Below are positions 8,663-18,705 of a stretch of 64,000 nt of DNA, piece by piece (position 1 is the first letter of the stretch; each line of letters starts with the position of its first letter). The position numbers and the translations under genes are program-made. The notes under the pieces are model-generated. The model worked only from the letters and a program-made list of their open reading frames with translations, had not been told where the DNA came from and did not search any database. Source of the stretch: Aestuariirhabdus sp049985285 (GTDB taxonomy: Bacteria > Pseudomonadota > Gammaproteobacteria > Pseudomonadales > Aestuariirhabdaceae); NCBI RefSeq assembly GCF_049985285.1, contig NZ_JBNIEU010000001.1:372001-436000 (forward strand), written 5' to 3'.

Positions 8663-11600
8663 TTACTCGGGACGAGTACGAATACTGCTGAGCAGATTGC
8701 TCATATTGGCGGCCTTCGGCTTCACCAGCCAGAACTTGCCAATGTAATCGTACATATCCTCCAGCAGCTCCTTACCCCACGCACTTCCCGTCTCGGCGAC
8801 ATACTCTTCGATAATATGGGTCAGGTGGCTGCTGTACTGCTCCATCGACTCCGTATCTATGCGATGAATATCAACCAGTTCATGGTTGTAACGATCAACA
8901 AACTGGCGATTCAGGTCCAGCACATAGGCGAAACCACCGGTCATGCCCGCTCCAAAGTTATGGCCAACCTCGCCCAGTACAGTCACCAAGCCTCCGGTCA
9001 TGTATTCACAGCAATGATCGCCAGCTCCCTCGGTGACCACGTGGGCACCGGAGTTACGGACAGCCAACCGCTCCCCGGCTCGTCCGGCCGCAAACAGCTT
9101 ACCGCCAGTTGCTCCATAAAGGCAGGTGTTACCAATAATGGATGTATCCCTGGACTCAAACCGGCTACCCACAGGTGGTGTTATGACCAGCTTTCCTCCC
9201 GCCATACCCTTACCCACATAGTCATTGGCATCGCCTTCCAGGTACATATGCAAGCCACCGGCGTTCCACACACCAAAACTCTGGCCCGCAGTTCCTTTCA
9301 ATCGCACACTGACCGGATTGCTCTCCAGGGCCAGATTGCCATGGCGACGAGCTATCTCTCCCGACAGGCGAGCACCGATAGAACGGTCGCAGTTACAGAT
9401 AGAGTAATTAAACTCTCCTCCGCTCTTGCTCTCGATCGCCGGCAGCATATCCTTGACCATAGCCTCGGCCATCCCCGCCCGATCGAAAGGATCGTTACGG
9501 TCAGATTGGCATACCTGAGGTTTGTCCGCCGGGATGTGGTCGTTGAAGAGTAGCGGCGACAGGTCAACATTTGCCTGCTTGTTCGTGTCGCCCGGCAACA
9601 GCTCCAGCAGGTCCGTTCGACCCACCAACGCCTCCAACGAGCACACTCCCAGCCGAGCCAACCATTCACGAGTCTCTTGCGCCACAAAGCGGAAGAAGTT
9701 CATCACCATCTCAACGTCGCCGATGAAATACTTTTCCCGTAGCTCTTCGTTCTGGGTTGCAACACCCGTGGCGCAGTTATTGAGGTGGCAAATACGCAGG
9801 TATTTGCAGCCCATGGCGACCATCGGCGTAGTACCAAAACCGAAGCTCTCGGCGCCCAAGATAGCTGCTTTCACCACATCCAAACCGGTTTTCAAGCCAC
9901 CATCTGTTTGCAACCGCACCTTCCCACGCAGATCATTTGCCCGCAGCGCCTGCTGTGCTTCGCTCAACCCCAGCTCCCAGGGCGAACCCGCATAGCGGAT
10001 GGAGGTTAACGGGCTCGCAGCGGTACCGCCATCGTATCCGGAGATGGTGATCAAGTCCGCATAGGCCTTGGCAACACCCGCCGCAATAGTGCCGACCCCG
10101 GGTTCAGAAACCAGTTTGACCGACACCTGAGCCTGAGGATTAACCTGTTTCAAATCAAAGATCAGCTGCGCCAGATCTTCTATAGAGTAAATATCATGGT
10201 GCGGTGGCGGTGAAATGAGCGTCACGCCGGGTACCGAATGGCGTAGGCGAGCAATCAGTGCATTCACTTTACCACCGGGAAGCTGCCCTCCCTCACCAGG
10301 TTTCGCCCCCTGTGCCACTTTAATCTGCAGCACTTCGGCGTTCACCAGATAGTGGGGTGTCACCCCGAACCGGCCTGATGCAATCTGCTTTATCTTCGAA
10401 ACCTTATCGGTTCCAAAGCGCGCAGGGTCTTCCCCCCCCTCGCCCGAGTTAGAGCGTCCCCCCAGTCGGTTCATCGCCTGGGCGAGTGCTTCATGGGCTT
10501 CCGGGGAGAGCGCTCCCAGGGACATTGCCGCGCTATCGAAGCGACGAAAAATCGACTCCACCGGCTCCACCTCATCAAGCGCTACCGCGGTGAGATCTTT
10601 GCGAACACCCAACAGGTCGCGCAGGGTCGCCACGGGGCGCTCATTGACCAACGTGGCATAGTCCCGGTAGATGGCGTAATCACCCGTGCGTACAGCTTGC
10701 TGGATCGTGTTGACCACGTCGGGATTGAACGCATGGTACTCACTATCGTGGACGTACTTGAAAAGCCCGCCTTGCTGGATTTTCTTGCGCAGCGACCAGG
10801 CCTCTTTCGCCAGTAGCGCCTGCTCCTTCTCCAGATGCTCAAAACGAGCTCCCTGAATCCGGCTGTTGACCCCACAGAAACAAAGATCAACAACCTCATC
10901 ACTTAAACCAATGGCTTCAAACAGCTGCGATCCACGATAGGAGGCGATGGTCGAGATACCCATTTTGGAGAGGATCTTGAGCAGCCCTTTGTTGATACCT
11001 TTGCGATAGGCTTTGTGTGCCGAAATAGGGTCGCTCATTAATTCGCCGGTACGAATCAGGTCATCAAGCACCTCATAGCTGAGGTAGGGATAGACCGCCG
11101 TCGCGCCGAATCCAATCAGCACCGCGAAGTGATGTGAATCACGAGCCGTTCCGGTTTCCACCACAATATTGGCTTCACAACGCAAGCCTTTCTGAATTAA
11201 ACGATGGTGAACCGCACCCGTCGCCAATGCGGCGTGCATCGGCAATTTGCCTTGGGTCAGATCACGATCTGTCAGGTTAAGGAACACCTTACCAGCCAAT
11301 ACGGCCGCTTCGGCCTCATCACACACGCGCAATACCGCCTGCTTGAGGGACTCACCCTCGTCATAGTTAAGGCTAATACGCGCCACACCAACGCCAATAT
11401 CACTCTCATTAGTAATATTCAGGAACTTGGTGGTCGACAGCACCGGCGACCCGAGGATAGTTCGCGCCGCGTGCCCCGGGGTCTCCTCGAACACATTCTG
11501 TTCCGCCCCGATGCAGGTTTCCAGCGACATCACTATCGCTTCTCGAAGCGGGTCGATAGGAGGATTAGTCACCTGGGCGAACATCTGCCGAAAGTAGTCA

Positions 11601-13114
11601 TAGACCGAGCGCACACGGCCGGATAACACAGCCATCGGGGTGTCATCCCCCATGGAACCGACAGCCTCCGCACCACTCTCTGCCAATGGCCTCAGTACCT
11701 GATCTCGCTCTTCGAACGTAACCTGGAACATTTTCATGTGGCTGTTAAGGGTGTCTTTATCAAAATGCTCAATGCAGTGCAGTTCCTCAATATACTTCGA
11801 GGGAATGCGCCGGGCTTCGGCTTTAAGCCACTGCTTGTAGGGCTGCTGGGTCTTGAGCTTATTATCGATATCATGGGCTTGCAGCAGCTCACCGGTTTCA
11901 GTATCGATCGCCAGGATTTCGCCGGGGCCGACGCGTCCCTTGGCAATAACATCCTCGGGCTTGTAGTCAAACACACCAATTTCAGAGGCGACCGTCAGGT
12001 ACCCATTGTTGGTGCGAACCCAACGTGAAGGGCGCAAACCGTTTCGGTCCAATGCGCAGAGCGCATAGCGCCCATCGGTGATCACCAGTCCGGCTGGGCC
12101 ATCCCAAGGCTCCATATGCATGGAGTTGTACTCATAAAATGCCCGCAGGTCGGGATCCATGGTGTCCACGTTCTGCCACGCCGGTGGCACCATCATACGG
12201 ATGGCCCGATGAAGCTGCACCCCTCCAGTGACCAAAACCTCCAGCATGTTATCCATACTGGAAGAGTCCGATCCGGTCGTATTGACCAGGGGTTTTACCG
12301 CGTCCAGATTAGGCAGCAGTTCGGAGTGAAATTTGCTAGACCGTGCTTTCGCCCAGTTGCGGTTGGCGGTAATCGTGTTGATCTCGCCGTTGTGGGCCAG
12401 CATCCGAAAAGGCTGTGCCAACTTCCAGCGCGGCATGGTATTAGTGGAGAAGCGCTGGTGAAAAACACAGATCGCCGTTTGAAAGCGAGGATCACCCAGG
12501 TCAGTGTAATACCCGGGCAGGTCGACCGGCATCATCAGACCTTTATAGGAGATGACACGATCGGACATGGAGCAGATATAGAAAGCGGGGTCATCGGCCA
12601 TGGCCAACCCGGCCTTACGACGAGCCATAAACAGCTTTACGGCAAAATGGGCCTCATCAACATCGTCAGGGCAGTTGATGAATACCTGATCAATGGTAGG
12701 TTCCTGATCCAGCGCTATAGGACCCAGGCAATCGTTGTTGGTCGGCACATTGCGCCAACCCACCAACTCCATGCCCTCGGCTTCGATTTCACGATTTATC
12801 GCTTGTCGCCCGATCTCGGCTTTTTCAGCATCAGCGCTAAGAAACACCATACCAACGGCATAGTGTCGCTTCAGCTCCTGCTCATACTGGTCCCGAGTCA
12901 CTTCGCGAAAGAAAGAGTCAGGTTTCTGAATCAACAGGCCGCAGCCGTCGCCAGTTTTGCCATCCGCAGCGATGCCGCCACGGTGTGTCATACAGGTCAG
13001 GGCTTCAATTGCTGTCTGCAGCAAATGATGACTTTTTTCACCCTCTGTATGGGCTATCAGTCCGAAACCACAGTTGTCTTTAAACTGCCCAGGATGGTAC
13101 AAACCTGAACGCAT
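8663..13114 (-). CDS. gltB: Glutamate synthase [NADPH] large (alpha) subunit
   Basis: GltB transfers the amide nitrogen of glutamine to 2-oxoglutarate, completing the GS-GOGAT cycle with glnA elsewhere in this window. It has 1483 residues from the ATG at 13114, which is preferred over the GTG at 13120 because GGGAG lies 7 bp upstream of it. A 14-residue propeptide precedes the catalytic Cys15 (DNCGFGLIAH) of the class II glutaminase domain. The FMN-binding synthase domain is in the second half (GGRSNSGEGGEDPARFG, KPGEGGQLPGGKV). The 3Fe-4S cysteines are in CKYLRICHLNNCATGVATQ, and the GxGxG beta-helix domain is C-terminal. Confidence 0.97.
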   Translation of the reverse strand: MRSGLYHPGQFKDNCGFGLIAHTEGEKSHHLLQTAIEALTCMTHRGGIAADGKTGDGCGLLIQKPDSFFREVTRDQYEQELKRHYAVGMVFLSADAEKAEIGRQAINREIEAEGMELVGWRNVPTNNDCLGPIALDQEPTIDQVFINCPDDVDEAHFAVKLFMARRKAGLAMADDPAFYICSMSDRVISYKGLMMPVDLPGYYTDLGDPRFQTAICVFHQRFSTNTMPRWKLAQPFRMLAHNGEINTITANRNWAKARSSKFHSELLPNLDAVKPLVNTTGSDSSSMDNMLEVLVTGGVQLHRAIRMMVPPAWQNVDTMDPDLRAFYEYNSMHMEPWDGPAGLVITDGRYALCALDRNGLRPSRWVRTNNGYLTVASEIGVFDYKPEDVIAKGRVGPGEILAIDTETGELLQAHDIDNKLKTQQPYKQWLKAEARRIPSKYIEELHCIEHFDKDTLNSHMKMFQVTFEERDQVLRPLAESGAEAVGSMGDDTPMAVLSGRVRSVYDYFRQMFAQVTNPPIDPLREAIVMSLETCIGAEQNVFEETPGHAARTILGSPVLSTTKFLNITNESDIGVGVARISLNYDEGESLKQAVLRVCDEAEAAVLAGKVFLNLTDRDLTQGKLPMHAALATGAVHHRLIQKGLRCEANIVVETGTARDSHHFAVLIGFGATAVYPYLSYEVLDDLIRTGELMSDPISAHKAYRKGINKGLLKILSKMGISTIASYRGSQLFEAIGLSDEVVDLCFCGVNSRIQGARFEHLEKEQALLAKEAWSLRKKIQQGGLFKYVHDSEYHAFNPDVVNTIQQAVRTGDYAIYRDYATLVNERPVATLRDLLGVRKDLTAVALDEVEPVESIFRRFDSAAMSLGALSPEAHEALAQAMNRLGGRSNSGEGGEDPARFGTDKVSKIKQIASGRFGVTPHYLVNAEVLQIKVAQGAKPGEGGQLPGGKVNALIARLRHSVPGVTLISPPPHHDIYSIEDLAQLIFDLKQVNPQAQVSVKLVSEPGVGTIAAGVAKAYADLITISGYDGGTAASPLTSIRYAGSPWELGLSEAQQALRANDLRGKVRLQTDGGLKTGLDVVKAAILGAESFGFGTTPMVAMGCKYLRICHLNNCATGVATQNEELREKYFIGDVEMVMNFFRFVAQETREWLARLGVCSLEALVGRTDLLELLPGDTNKQANVDLSPLLFNDHIPADKPQVCQSDRNDPFDRAGMAEAMVKDMLPAIESKSGGEFNYSICNCDRSIGARLSGEIARRHGNLALESNPVSVRLKGTAGQSFGVWNAGGLHMYLEGDANDYVGKGMAGGKLVITPPVGSRFESRDTSIIGNTCLYGATGGKLFAAGRAGERLAVRNSGAHVVTEGAGDHCCEYMTGGLVTVLGEVGHNFGAGMTGGFAYVLDLNRQFVDRYNHELVDIHRIDTESMEQYSSHLTHIIEEYVAETGSAWGKELLEDMYDYIGKFWLVKPKAANMSNLLSSIRTRPE

Positions 13115-13209
13115 AGGCACACTCCCACCGTATAATCTATTGGATATTCAGTTGGTTAGCCCCTTTGTTTGATTTTATTTGTGGGACCACGGGAAAAAAT
13201 GGGTCAGCC

Positions 13210-13238
13210 ATTCTACACGCCGAATGCCTTTGCCACAA
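13210..13238 (-). promoter_or_regulatory. Candidate sigma70 promoter for gltBD
   Basis: On the minus strand TTGTGG (plus 13233-13238), a 17-bp spacer and TAGAAT (13210-13215) lie about 95 bp upstream of the gltB start, in the 177-bp gap after damX. The -35 is weak and the -10 is good. Confidence 0.4.
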
Positions 13239-13291
13239 ACCCCTTCACAGTTTTGATATTGAATGCTTAATATAACGAAACATACTAACTA

Positions 13292-14884
13292 TCAATTTTT
13301 ACCGGCAGAAAGGTTTTTGTACTCCGCCTGCAAGGGCGCTATAGCTCGTGCCCAGGGCTTTTGCGCTTGTAACACCGATGACATCGACTTAATCGCAGAC
13401 AATGCTGTCTCGCGGTCGGTATAGCTGCCGTAAAGCGCTATAAACCATGCCTTACCCCGATGACGCGTTTCGATCAGGTGCCAGTTTGACCCACTTCCCA
13501 TACGCGCAATAAATGTTTCTACCGCTTCTCGCTGGTGGCTACCCAGCATTTGCAAGCTGTACGCCGTGGATGACTGGGACACCAGCCACCGTTGGGACGG
13601 CAAGTCCACAGGCGGTGGAGAGACCGTTTCAGGGGGCTGAGGCACTATTTCGGCACCTTTTGAAAGCACCGGGCTACTTTTCGAAGCCTTGGCGCTGGCA
13701 ACTGCCGCTGCACTAACGGGTACCGGCGGTATTGTAGCCGCCGCTACCGGCTCATCAACTTGCTGCTCATCTACCGAAGCGTTGTCGCCCACATTGGATG
13801 GCAACAGGGTTTCACGAGGTGTCGCTGGACTCCCCACCTCATCGACTGGCGCTATTAGCGGGGTTTCCTTTTTTTCTTCAAGTTTTTCGACAGCGTCCAA
13901 AAGACGCTGTCGCGATTCATCTATAGACTCCCCGTCTGTTGCTATCTGAGCGGACGTTGATGGAATCGCTGCGGTGACAGCATCAACTTCCATCAACACT
14001 TCGGGCTCTGGAACCTGCACCGACGGATCATTATCAAACGCCCCCTGCAATAGATAGGAAGCCAGCAGCAGGGCAATGATGCCCACAACCGCCAAGAGGT
14101 GAGCCCTGGGCAGCCCGCCCCCACCCCGAGACCTGGTCGTCTTTTCATCGCAGTGATCCTGCAACAGCTGCTCCGCAGCACCTATCACACCCTGAGAGCG
14201 CTTTAATAAGCCCCCCAGGGAGGCAGCTGAAAACTTCCCAAGCTCAGCCCAGCGCCCGCTGGCTTGTTGAGTATCCATGTACTCTTTGAGCGACTGCCGG
14301 TCCAGCGGCTGAAGGTCGAGCTGGTGCAGGGGTTGGTCTGCGCCATAAAGGTCCAACATGGCCCGCACCGAGGGGTCAGCAAACAGGACCACCCGTATAT
14401 GCAGCCCTACGTCCCGGGCTCCTTTGACGACATTGAACAGGAACTGCCAACTCTCACCGGGCAACTCCTGTGCATCATCGATCACCAGCAATAGGGGGGT
14501 TCGCAGGTGCTGCTGCAATATTTCGAGCAGCCTCCATTCGTCAACCGTAGGGGGCAGCTCCTGAAAACCGATCTGCTTTTGCAGTAATGCTGCTAATTGG
14601 GTTGGTGCGGTGGTCGATGCCTGCTCTAAGGTTACGATAGCGCCCTTCCCTTCGTGGCGCGATATAAACTCACGGTAGAGGACGCTTTTTCCTGCACCCA
14701 ATGGCGCACAGACCAGTAGCATCAGATCGCTGAACTGCGTAAGGTGATCGAGTTTTGCCAGCACGTCTCCCCGCCCGGCACCGGAAAAAAAAACCGTTCG
14801 AAAGGATTTAGTATCCGACAACGCTTCTTCAAGGCGTTGCCTGAACGCCTTGCCATCCACCTTGAGATTCGCTCCCTCCGACAC
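13292..14884 (-). CDS. damX: DamX-like AAA ATPase / SPOR-domain cell-division protein
   Basis: A 530-residue bitopic inner-membrane protein. An N-terminal ExeA/GspA-like AAA domain (about residues 30-260) has the Walker A motif APLGAGKS and a Walker B LLVIDDAQE. One membrane helix follows at about 268-288 (VVGIIALLLASYLL). A Pro/Val/Ala-rich periplasmic linker leads to a C-terminal SPOR domain (about 445-525) that would bind denuded septal peptidoglycan. The neighbourhood aroK-aroB-damX is conserved in gammaproteobacteria; E. coli DamX shares the context and the SPOR domain. The start is the GTG at 14884 directly after a G-rich stretch. The Dam methylase gene that follows damX in enterobacteria is absent; gltBD follows instead, as in Pseudomonas. 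Confidence 0.85.
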   Translation of the reverse strand: MSEGANLKVDGKAFRQRLEEALSDTKSFRTVFFSGAGRGDVLAKLDHLTQFSDLMLLVCAPLGAGKSVLYREFISRHEGKGAIVTLEQASTTAPTQLAALLQKQIGFQELPPTVDEWRLLEILQQHLRTPLLLVIDDAQELPGESWQFLFNVVKGARDVGLHIRVVLFADPSVRAMLDLYGADQPLHQLDLQPLDRQSLKEYMDTQQASGRWAELGKFSAASLGGLLKRSQGVIGAAEQLLQDHCDEKTTRSRGGGGLPRAHLLAVVGIIALLLASYLLQGAFDNDPSVQVPEPEVLMEVDAVTAAIPSTSAQIATDGESIDESRQRLLDAVEKLEEKKETPLIAPVDEVGSPATPRETLLPSNVGDNASVDEQQVDEPVAAATIPPVPVSAAAVASAKASKSSPVLSKGAEIVPQPPETVSPPPVDLPSQRWLVSQSSTAYSLQMLGSHQREAVETFIARMGSGSNWHLIETRHRGKAWFIALYGSYTDRETALSAIKSMSSVLQAQKPWARAIAPLQAEYKNLSAGKN

Positions 14885-14893
14885 CCTACCCCC

Positions 14894-15985
14894 TCAATGC
14901 TCTCCCAGAGCCTGGCCCGCACCCAGCGTTTGCATCAACCGATCCGCCGAAAATTCAGACGATACCACAGCGCTGCCAACAGGACTCAATAGCACCAGCC
15001 GCAGCGCTCCATCGATCACCTTTTTATCTACGGCCATGAGTGAGAGAAAGTCCTCTGCTTTCATATCATTTGGTGGGACGACAGGTAGTCCCGCCCTTTT
15101 CAATAGATCTTTGAGTACGATCACATCGTCCTTGCCTACCCACCCCATTCGGGCCGATAGATCCGCAGCCATCAACATCCCCACCGCAACCGCCTCGCCG
15201 TGTAGCCAATGACCATATCCCTGATGAGTCTCTATCGCATGACCAAAAGTATGCCCCAGATTGAGCAGCGCACGCTTGCCCGACTCGCGCTCATCGCTGG
15301 CAACAATTTCCGATTTAATCTCACAAGAGCGGTAGATCGCATATCCGAGCGCATCAACATCCCGCGCCACCAAGGCATCCATCGACCCATGGAGCCACCG
15401 ATAGAACTCGGTATCGTAGAGCAAGCCGTACTTAATAACCTCGGCTATACCTGCCGATAGCTCACGATCAGGCAGCGTCGACAGGGTATCAATATCGATC
15501 AGCACCACCTGGGGCTGGTGAAACGCCCCTATCATGTTTTTCCCCAGAGGGTGATTCACCCCGGTTTTACCACCGACGGAGGAGTCGACCTGAGAGAGAA
15601 GAGTGGTGGGCAATTGGATAAAATTAACCCCGCGCTGATAACTTGCCGCCGCGTAACCGGTCATATCCCCGATGACACCACCACCCAACGCTATCAGCGT
15701 TGTCGTCCGGTTATGTCGATCCTCCAGTAGCCGGTCAAATAATGTGGAAACACTATCCAGGGTTTTGTACTGCTCACCATCGGGCAGAATGGCGGTGGAC
15801 ACCTGATAACCGTGGAGGCAGGCCAAAACCGAATCCAGATAGAGCGGTGCCACTGTTTCATTACTAACAACCAACACCTGCTGGCCGCAAATATGGTCTG
15901 TCAATAACGCCGGCCGTTCCAGCAGTCGCTGCCCAATATGAATGGGGTAACTCCGGTCACCCAGCTCAACCGTTAGTGTTTGCAT
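14894..15985 (-). CDS. aroB: 3-dehydroquinate synthase
   Basis: AroB converts DAHP to 3-dehydroquinate, the second step of the shikimate pathway, using NAD and a divalent metal. The protein has 363 residues, as usual. Recognisable elements are LPDGEQYKTLDS, the NAD-binding GGGVIGDMTGYAAASYQRG, PTTLLSQVDSSVGGKTGVNH, and the metal-binding LNLGHTFGHAIE with HGEAVAVGM. The gene is 9 bp downstream of aroK and 9 bp upstream of damX on the same strand. Confidence 0.97.
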   Translation of the reverse strand: MQTLTVELGDRSYPIHIGQRLLERPALLTDHICGQQVLVVSNETVAPLYLDSVLACLHGYQVSTAILPDGEQYKTLDSVSTLFDRLLEDRHNRTTTLIALGGGVIGDMTGYAAASYQRGVNFIQLPTTLLSQVDSSVGGKTGVNHPLGKNMIGAFHQPQVVLIDIDTLSTLPDRELSAGIAEVIKYGLLYDTEFYRWLHGSMDALVARDVDALGYAIYRSCEIKSEIVASDERESGKRALLNLGHTFGHAIETHQGYGHWLHGEAVAVGMLMAADLSARMGWVGKDDVIVLKDLLKRAGLPVVPPNDMKAEDFLSLMAVDKKVIDGALRLVLLSPVGSAVVSSEFSADRLMQTLGAGQALGEH

Positions 15986-15994
15986 AGAACTACC

Positions 15995-16528
15995 TTAGCC
16001 TCCCGACTTAAGGGCGGTCTCACGTAACTGATCAGCGATCGCCTGAACGACCATGCGGGGATTGCTATGTTCAGTGCTCACAGTAATATCCGCTACCTGC
16101 TGGTAAAGGGGTTCTCGAATCGTCATTAGATCTGTGAGTGTCTTACGGGGGTCAGCGGTCTGCAACAGCGGACGTTTTCGATCACGGGCCGTTCGTGCCA
16201 ACTGCTGCTCAACGGACGTTTCCAGGTAGACAACGGTGCCTGCATTGACCATTAAACGCCTATTCTCTTCCAGCAAAACGGCTCCACCACCGGTGGATAT
16301 CACCATCGACCCTGCATCTACCAACTGCCGCAATACGGTGGACTCTCGCTTGCGAAAACCCTCTTCGCCTTCAACGTCGAATATCCACGGAATATCGGCG
16401 CCACTGCGCGCCTCGATTTCGTGATCCGAGTCTTTGAATGGGATGCCAATCTCTTTGGAAAGCAAACGCCCGATGGTGCTTTTACCAGCACCCATCGGGC
16501 CTACAAGAAAAATCACAGACTGTGTCAT
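15995..16528 (-). CDS. aroK: Shikimate kinase
   Basis: A 177-residue P-loop kinase that phosphorylates shikimate. It has Walker A GPMGAGKSTIGR at about residues 9-20, the shikimate-binding DSDHEIEARSGADIPWIF, a GGGAV loop and the lid RDRKRPLL. It follows pilQ by 17 bp and precedes aroB by 9 bp, the widely conserved pilQ-aroK-aroB order. Because pilM-Q and aroKB are so close, they are probably read from the same promoter upstream of pilM. Confidence 0.97.
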   Translation of the reverse strand: MTQSVIFLVGPMGAGKSTIGRLLSKEIGIPFKDSDHEIEARSGADIPWIFDVEGEEGFRKRESTVLRQLVDAGSMVISTGGGAVLLEENRRLMVNAGTVVYLETSVEQQLARTARDRKRPLLQTADPRKTLTDLMTIREPLYQQVADITVSTEHSNPRMVVQAIADQLRETALKSGG

Positions 16529-16545
16529 CGAGCCATGGCTATCGG

Positions 16546-18687
16546 TTACCGCAAGGACAGCCCATTATCGATGATTTTGGGCGTAATGAATACCAACAGC
16601 TCACTCTTGGTTACAGAATCGCTGGTGCTACGGAACAGCTGCCCCAGGTAGGGAATATCGCCAAGGAAAGGCACCTTGGTCACCTGAGTTGTATTGTTAT
16701 TTTGGAAAATTCCGCCCAATACAATAGTGGTTCCATCAGCAACCAACACCTGTGTCTCAATCTTCTGGGTACGAATGGCAATTTCACCATTGGCAGGAGA
16801 GTTTGAAACATCCGGCGAATCGTTATTCACAGCGATATCCATAATGATATTGCCATCCGGTGTGATCTGCGGCGTTACCTCCAGCGAGAGAACTGCCTTT
16901 TTAAACGAGGTTGACGTTGCACCACTTGAGCTCGCTTCCTGATACGGAATTTCAGTACCCGACTCGATACGAGCAGTAGTTTTGTCCGCTGTGAACACCT
17001 TAGGCTGGGAGATGACCTCACCTTTACCAGAGCTTTCAAGTGCCGATAACTCAAGGTTGATCAACGTGCTATTCGTAGCGAAACCTATTGCCAACGCGGC
17101 AGCTGACTGGCCGTCCGCGAAACCTGCGGCGCCCAAATCAAGGAAACTGTTGTCTGAGGGGTTCGGAGATGCGGCACTTGGAGGAGAGACTGCAGTTGTA
17201 CCAGAACCACCAATCACCGTGTTCTTACCAGTAGAGCCTTTAGAGCCCACCTTGCCGCCGGACCATTTAACCCCTAGATTCAAACCAAACTGGGTTTCGG
17301 CATTTACGATACGCGCCTCGATCATCACCTGCCTGACAGGGATATCGATTCGCTTGACCAGATCCCGCAGCTCATCCAGCTTGCTCTGGGTATCATTCAG
17401 CAACAAACTGTTGGTGCGCTGAACTACTTGAACAGTCCCGCGCTCGGACAATACGCCGCTGCCAAGAATGGCTGCGACTTCGGCAGCATCGGCGTAGTTA
17501 ACCTCCATCAGTTCGGAAAAGGTCGGTGCCAACTCAGCAATCTGCTGATCATTTTCCAGCTCCTGCTTTTCCCGTGCAGCAATCTCTTCTGCCGGTGCCA
17601 CCATCAACACATTACCAACCTTACGCTTGTCGAGACCCTTGGCCTTCAGCACCAGATCCAACGCCTGATCCCAAGGTACATTCTGCAGGCGCAAGGTAAT
17701 GTTGCCTCCCACAGTATCGCTGGCAACGAGGTTAAGGTCGGTGAAATCCGCGATCAGCTGCAACACCGAGCGCACATCAATATCCTGAAAATTCAGCGAC
17801 AGCTTTTCACCTGTGAACGAGAAACGATCCTTTTGTAACTTTTCGAGCTCCTCGACGCTCAGCGGCTTCACACTGATGGTTAAGCTGGTATCTGTTTGAT
17901 ACGCAAGGTAATCGTAACTGCCTTTGGGCTCGACGATAATGACCGCACCATCCTTCTCGGAACTTGCATCGACAAAATGTACCGGGGTAGCGAAGTCGAT
18001 AACATCTAACCTGTTCTGCAGATCTTTGGGTAACTCCGTCCCTGGGAACCGAAGCTCAATGCGACCAGCGCGCTCGTTCATATCCAAAGCTACATTGGCA
18101 TTTGATAGAGTGACGATCACATTACCCTCACCCCCTTCGCCACGTTGGAAATCAATATCCGTAATGCTATCCATCTTGGCAGCGACCCGCTTAGGGGTCT
18201 CGGCAGCTGAGTTATCGGCGGCTGGCGCTACCGTCGCCAACGTTTTGGACTCGGCGAGATCGGCCCCAATCAGGATATAAAGGCGATTACCTACGGTTCG
18301 TGTCGTGTAATTCGCCGGCGCGTCCAGATTTACGACCAGACGCGTACGGTCCTTGGCCTCTATGACCGTTACGCTGCGGGCATTCCCAAAGCCAATCTCG
18401 TTGTATTTGCTGGGCAACTCACTGGTGGCACCTGGCAGATCAATTGATATACGCGCGGGCTGCTCAATGGTGTAGCCTTTCGGTGTCGGGACTTCGCCAT
18501 CGAACTCCAACGACAACTCCACCTTCTCACCGGGCAGGGATGCGGCATCGAGACTCTTGATAGAAGCAGCCTGTACAAGATGAGATGCAAACGCAAAAGT
18601 TAGTGTCACTACCGAGAGTGCAATTTTTGAAAATAGTTTCGACTTCATTTTCAGCCACCAGCTGTCATTGTATTGTGATTTATTCAT
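16546..18687 (-). CDS. pilQ: Type IV pilus secretin PilQ
   Basis: A 713-residue outer-membrane secretin through which type IV pili exit. The start at 18687 has AGGGGG six bases upstream. A 13-residue hydrophilic segment precedes the signal peptide, which ends around residue 40 (HLVQAA). Tandem AMIN domains that bind peptidoglycan occupy about residues 40-290. The STN/N0 region contains LSLNFQDIDVRSVLQLIADF, followed by the secretin N1 domain. The C-terminal secretin barrel ends in VPFLGDIPYLGQLFRSTSDS and KSELLVFITPKII. It is the distal pilus gene of pilMNOPQ. A Gly/Ser/Thr-rich loop around residues 475-510 is probably the variable part of the secretin domain. Confidence 0.95.
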   Translation of the reverse strand: MNKSQYNDSWWLKMKSKLFSKIALSVVTLTFAFASHLVQAASIKSLDAASLPGEKVELSLEFDGEVPTPKGYTIEQPARISIDLPGATSELPSKYNEIGFGNARSVTVIEAKDRTRLVVNLDAPANYTTRTVGNRLYILIGADLAESKTLATVAPAADNSAAETPKRVAAKMDSITDIDFQRGEGGEGNVIVTLSNANVALDMNERAGRIELRFPGTELPKDLQNRLDVIDFATPVHFVDASSEKDGAVIIVEPKGSYDYLAYQTDTSLTISVKPLSVEELEKLQKDRFSFTGEKLSLNFQDIDVRSVLQLIADFTDLNLVASDTVGGNITLRLQNVPWDQALDLVLKAKGLDKRKVGNVLMVAPAEEIAAREKQELENDQQIAELAPTFSELMEVNYADAAEVAAILGSGVLSERGTVQVVQRTNSLLLNDTQSKLDELRDLVKRIDIPVRQVMIEARIVNAETQFGLNLGVKWSGGKVGSKGSTGKNTVIGGSGTTAVSPPSAASPNPSDNSFLDLGAAGFADGQSAAALAIGFATNSTLINLELSALESSGKGEVISQPKVFTADKTTARIESGTEIPYQEASSSGATSTSFKKAVLSLEVTPQITPDGNIIMDIAVNNDSPDVSNSPANGEIAIRTQKIETQVLVADGTTIVLGGIFQNNNTTQVTKVPFLGDIPYLGQLFRSTSDSVTKSELLVFITPKIIDNGLSLR

Positions 18688-18705
18688 GCAACACCCCCTA
18701 GAGCG

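Noticed and set aside
12116..13108. 330-codon ORF antisense to gltB
   Set aside because: It lies wholly within gltB and shows no family motifs; shadow ORFs are common opposite GC-rich genes.
14782..14792. A-run in damX as a possible slippage site
   Set aside because: Nine A within an ordinary Phe/Phe coding context and the frame is intact; weaker than the C11 tract in ponA.
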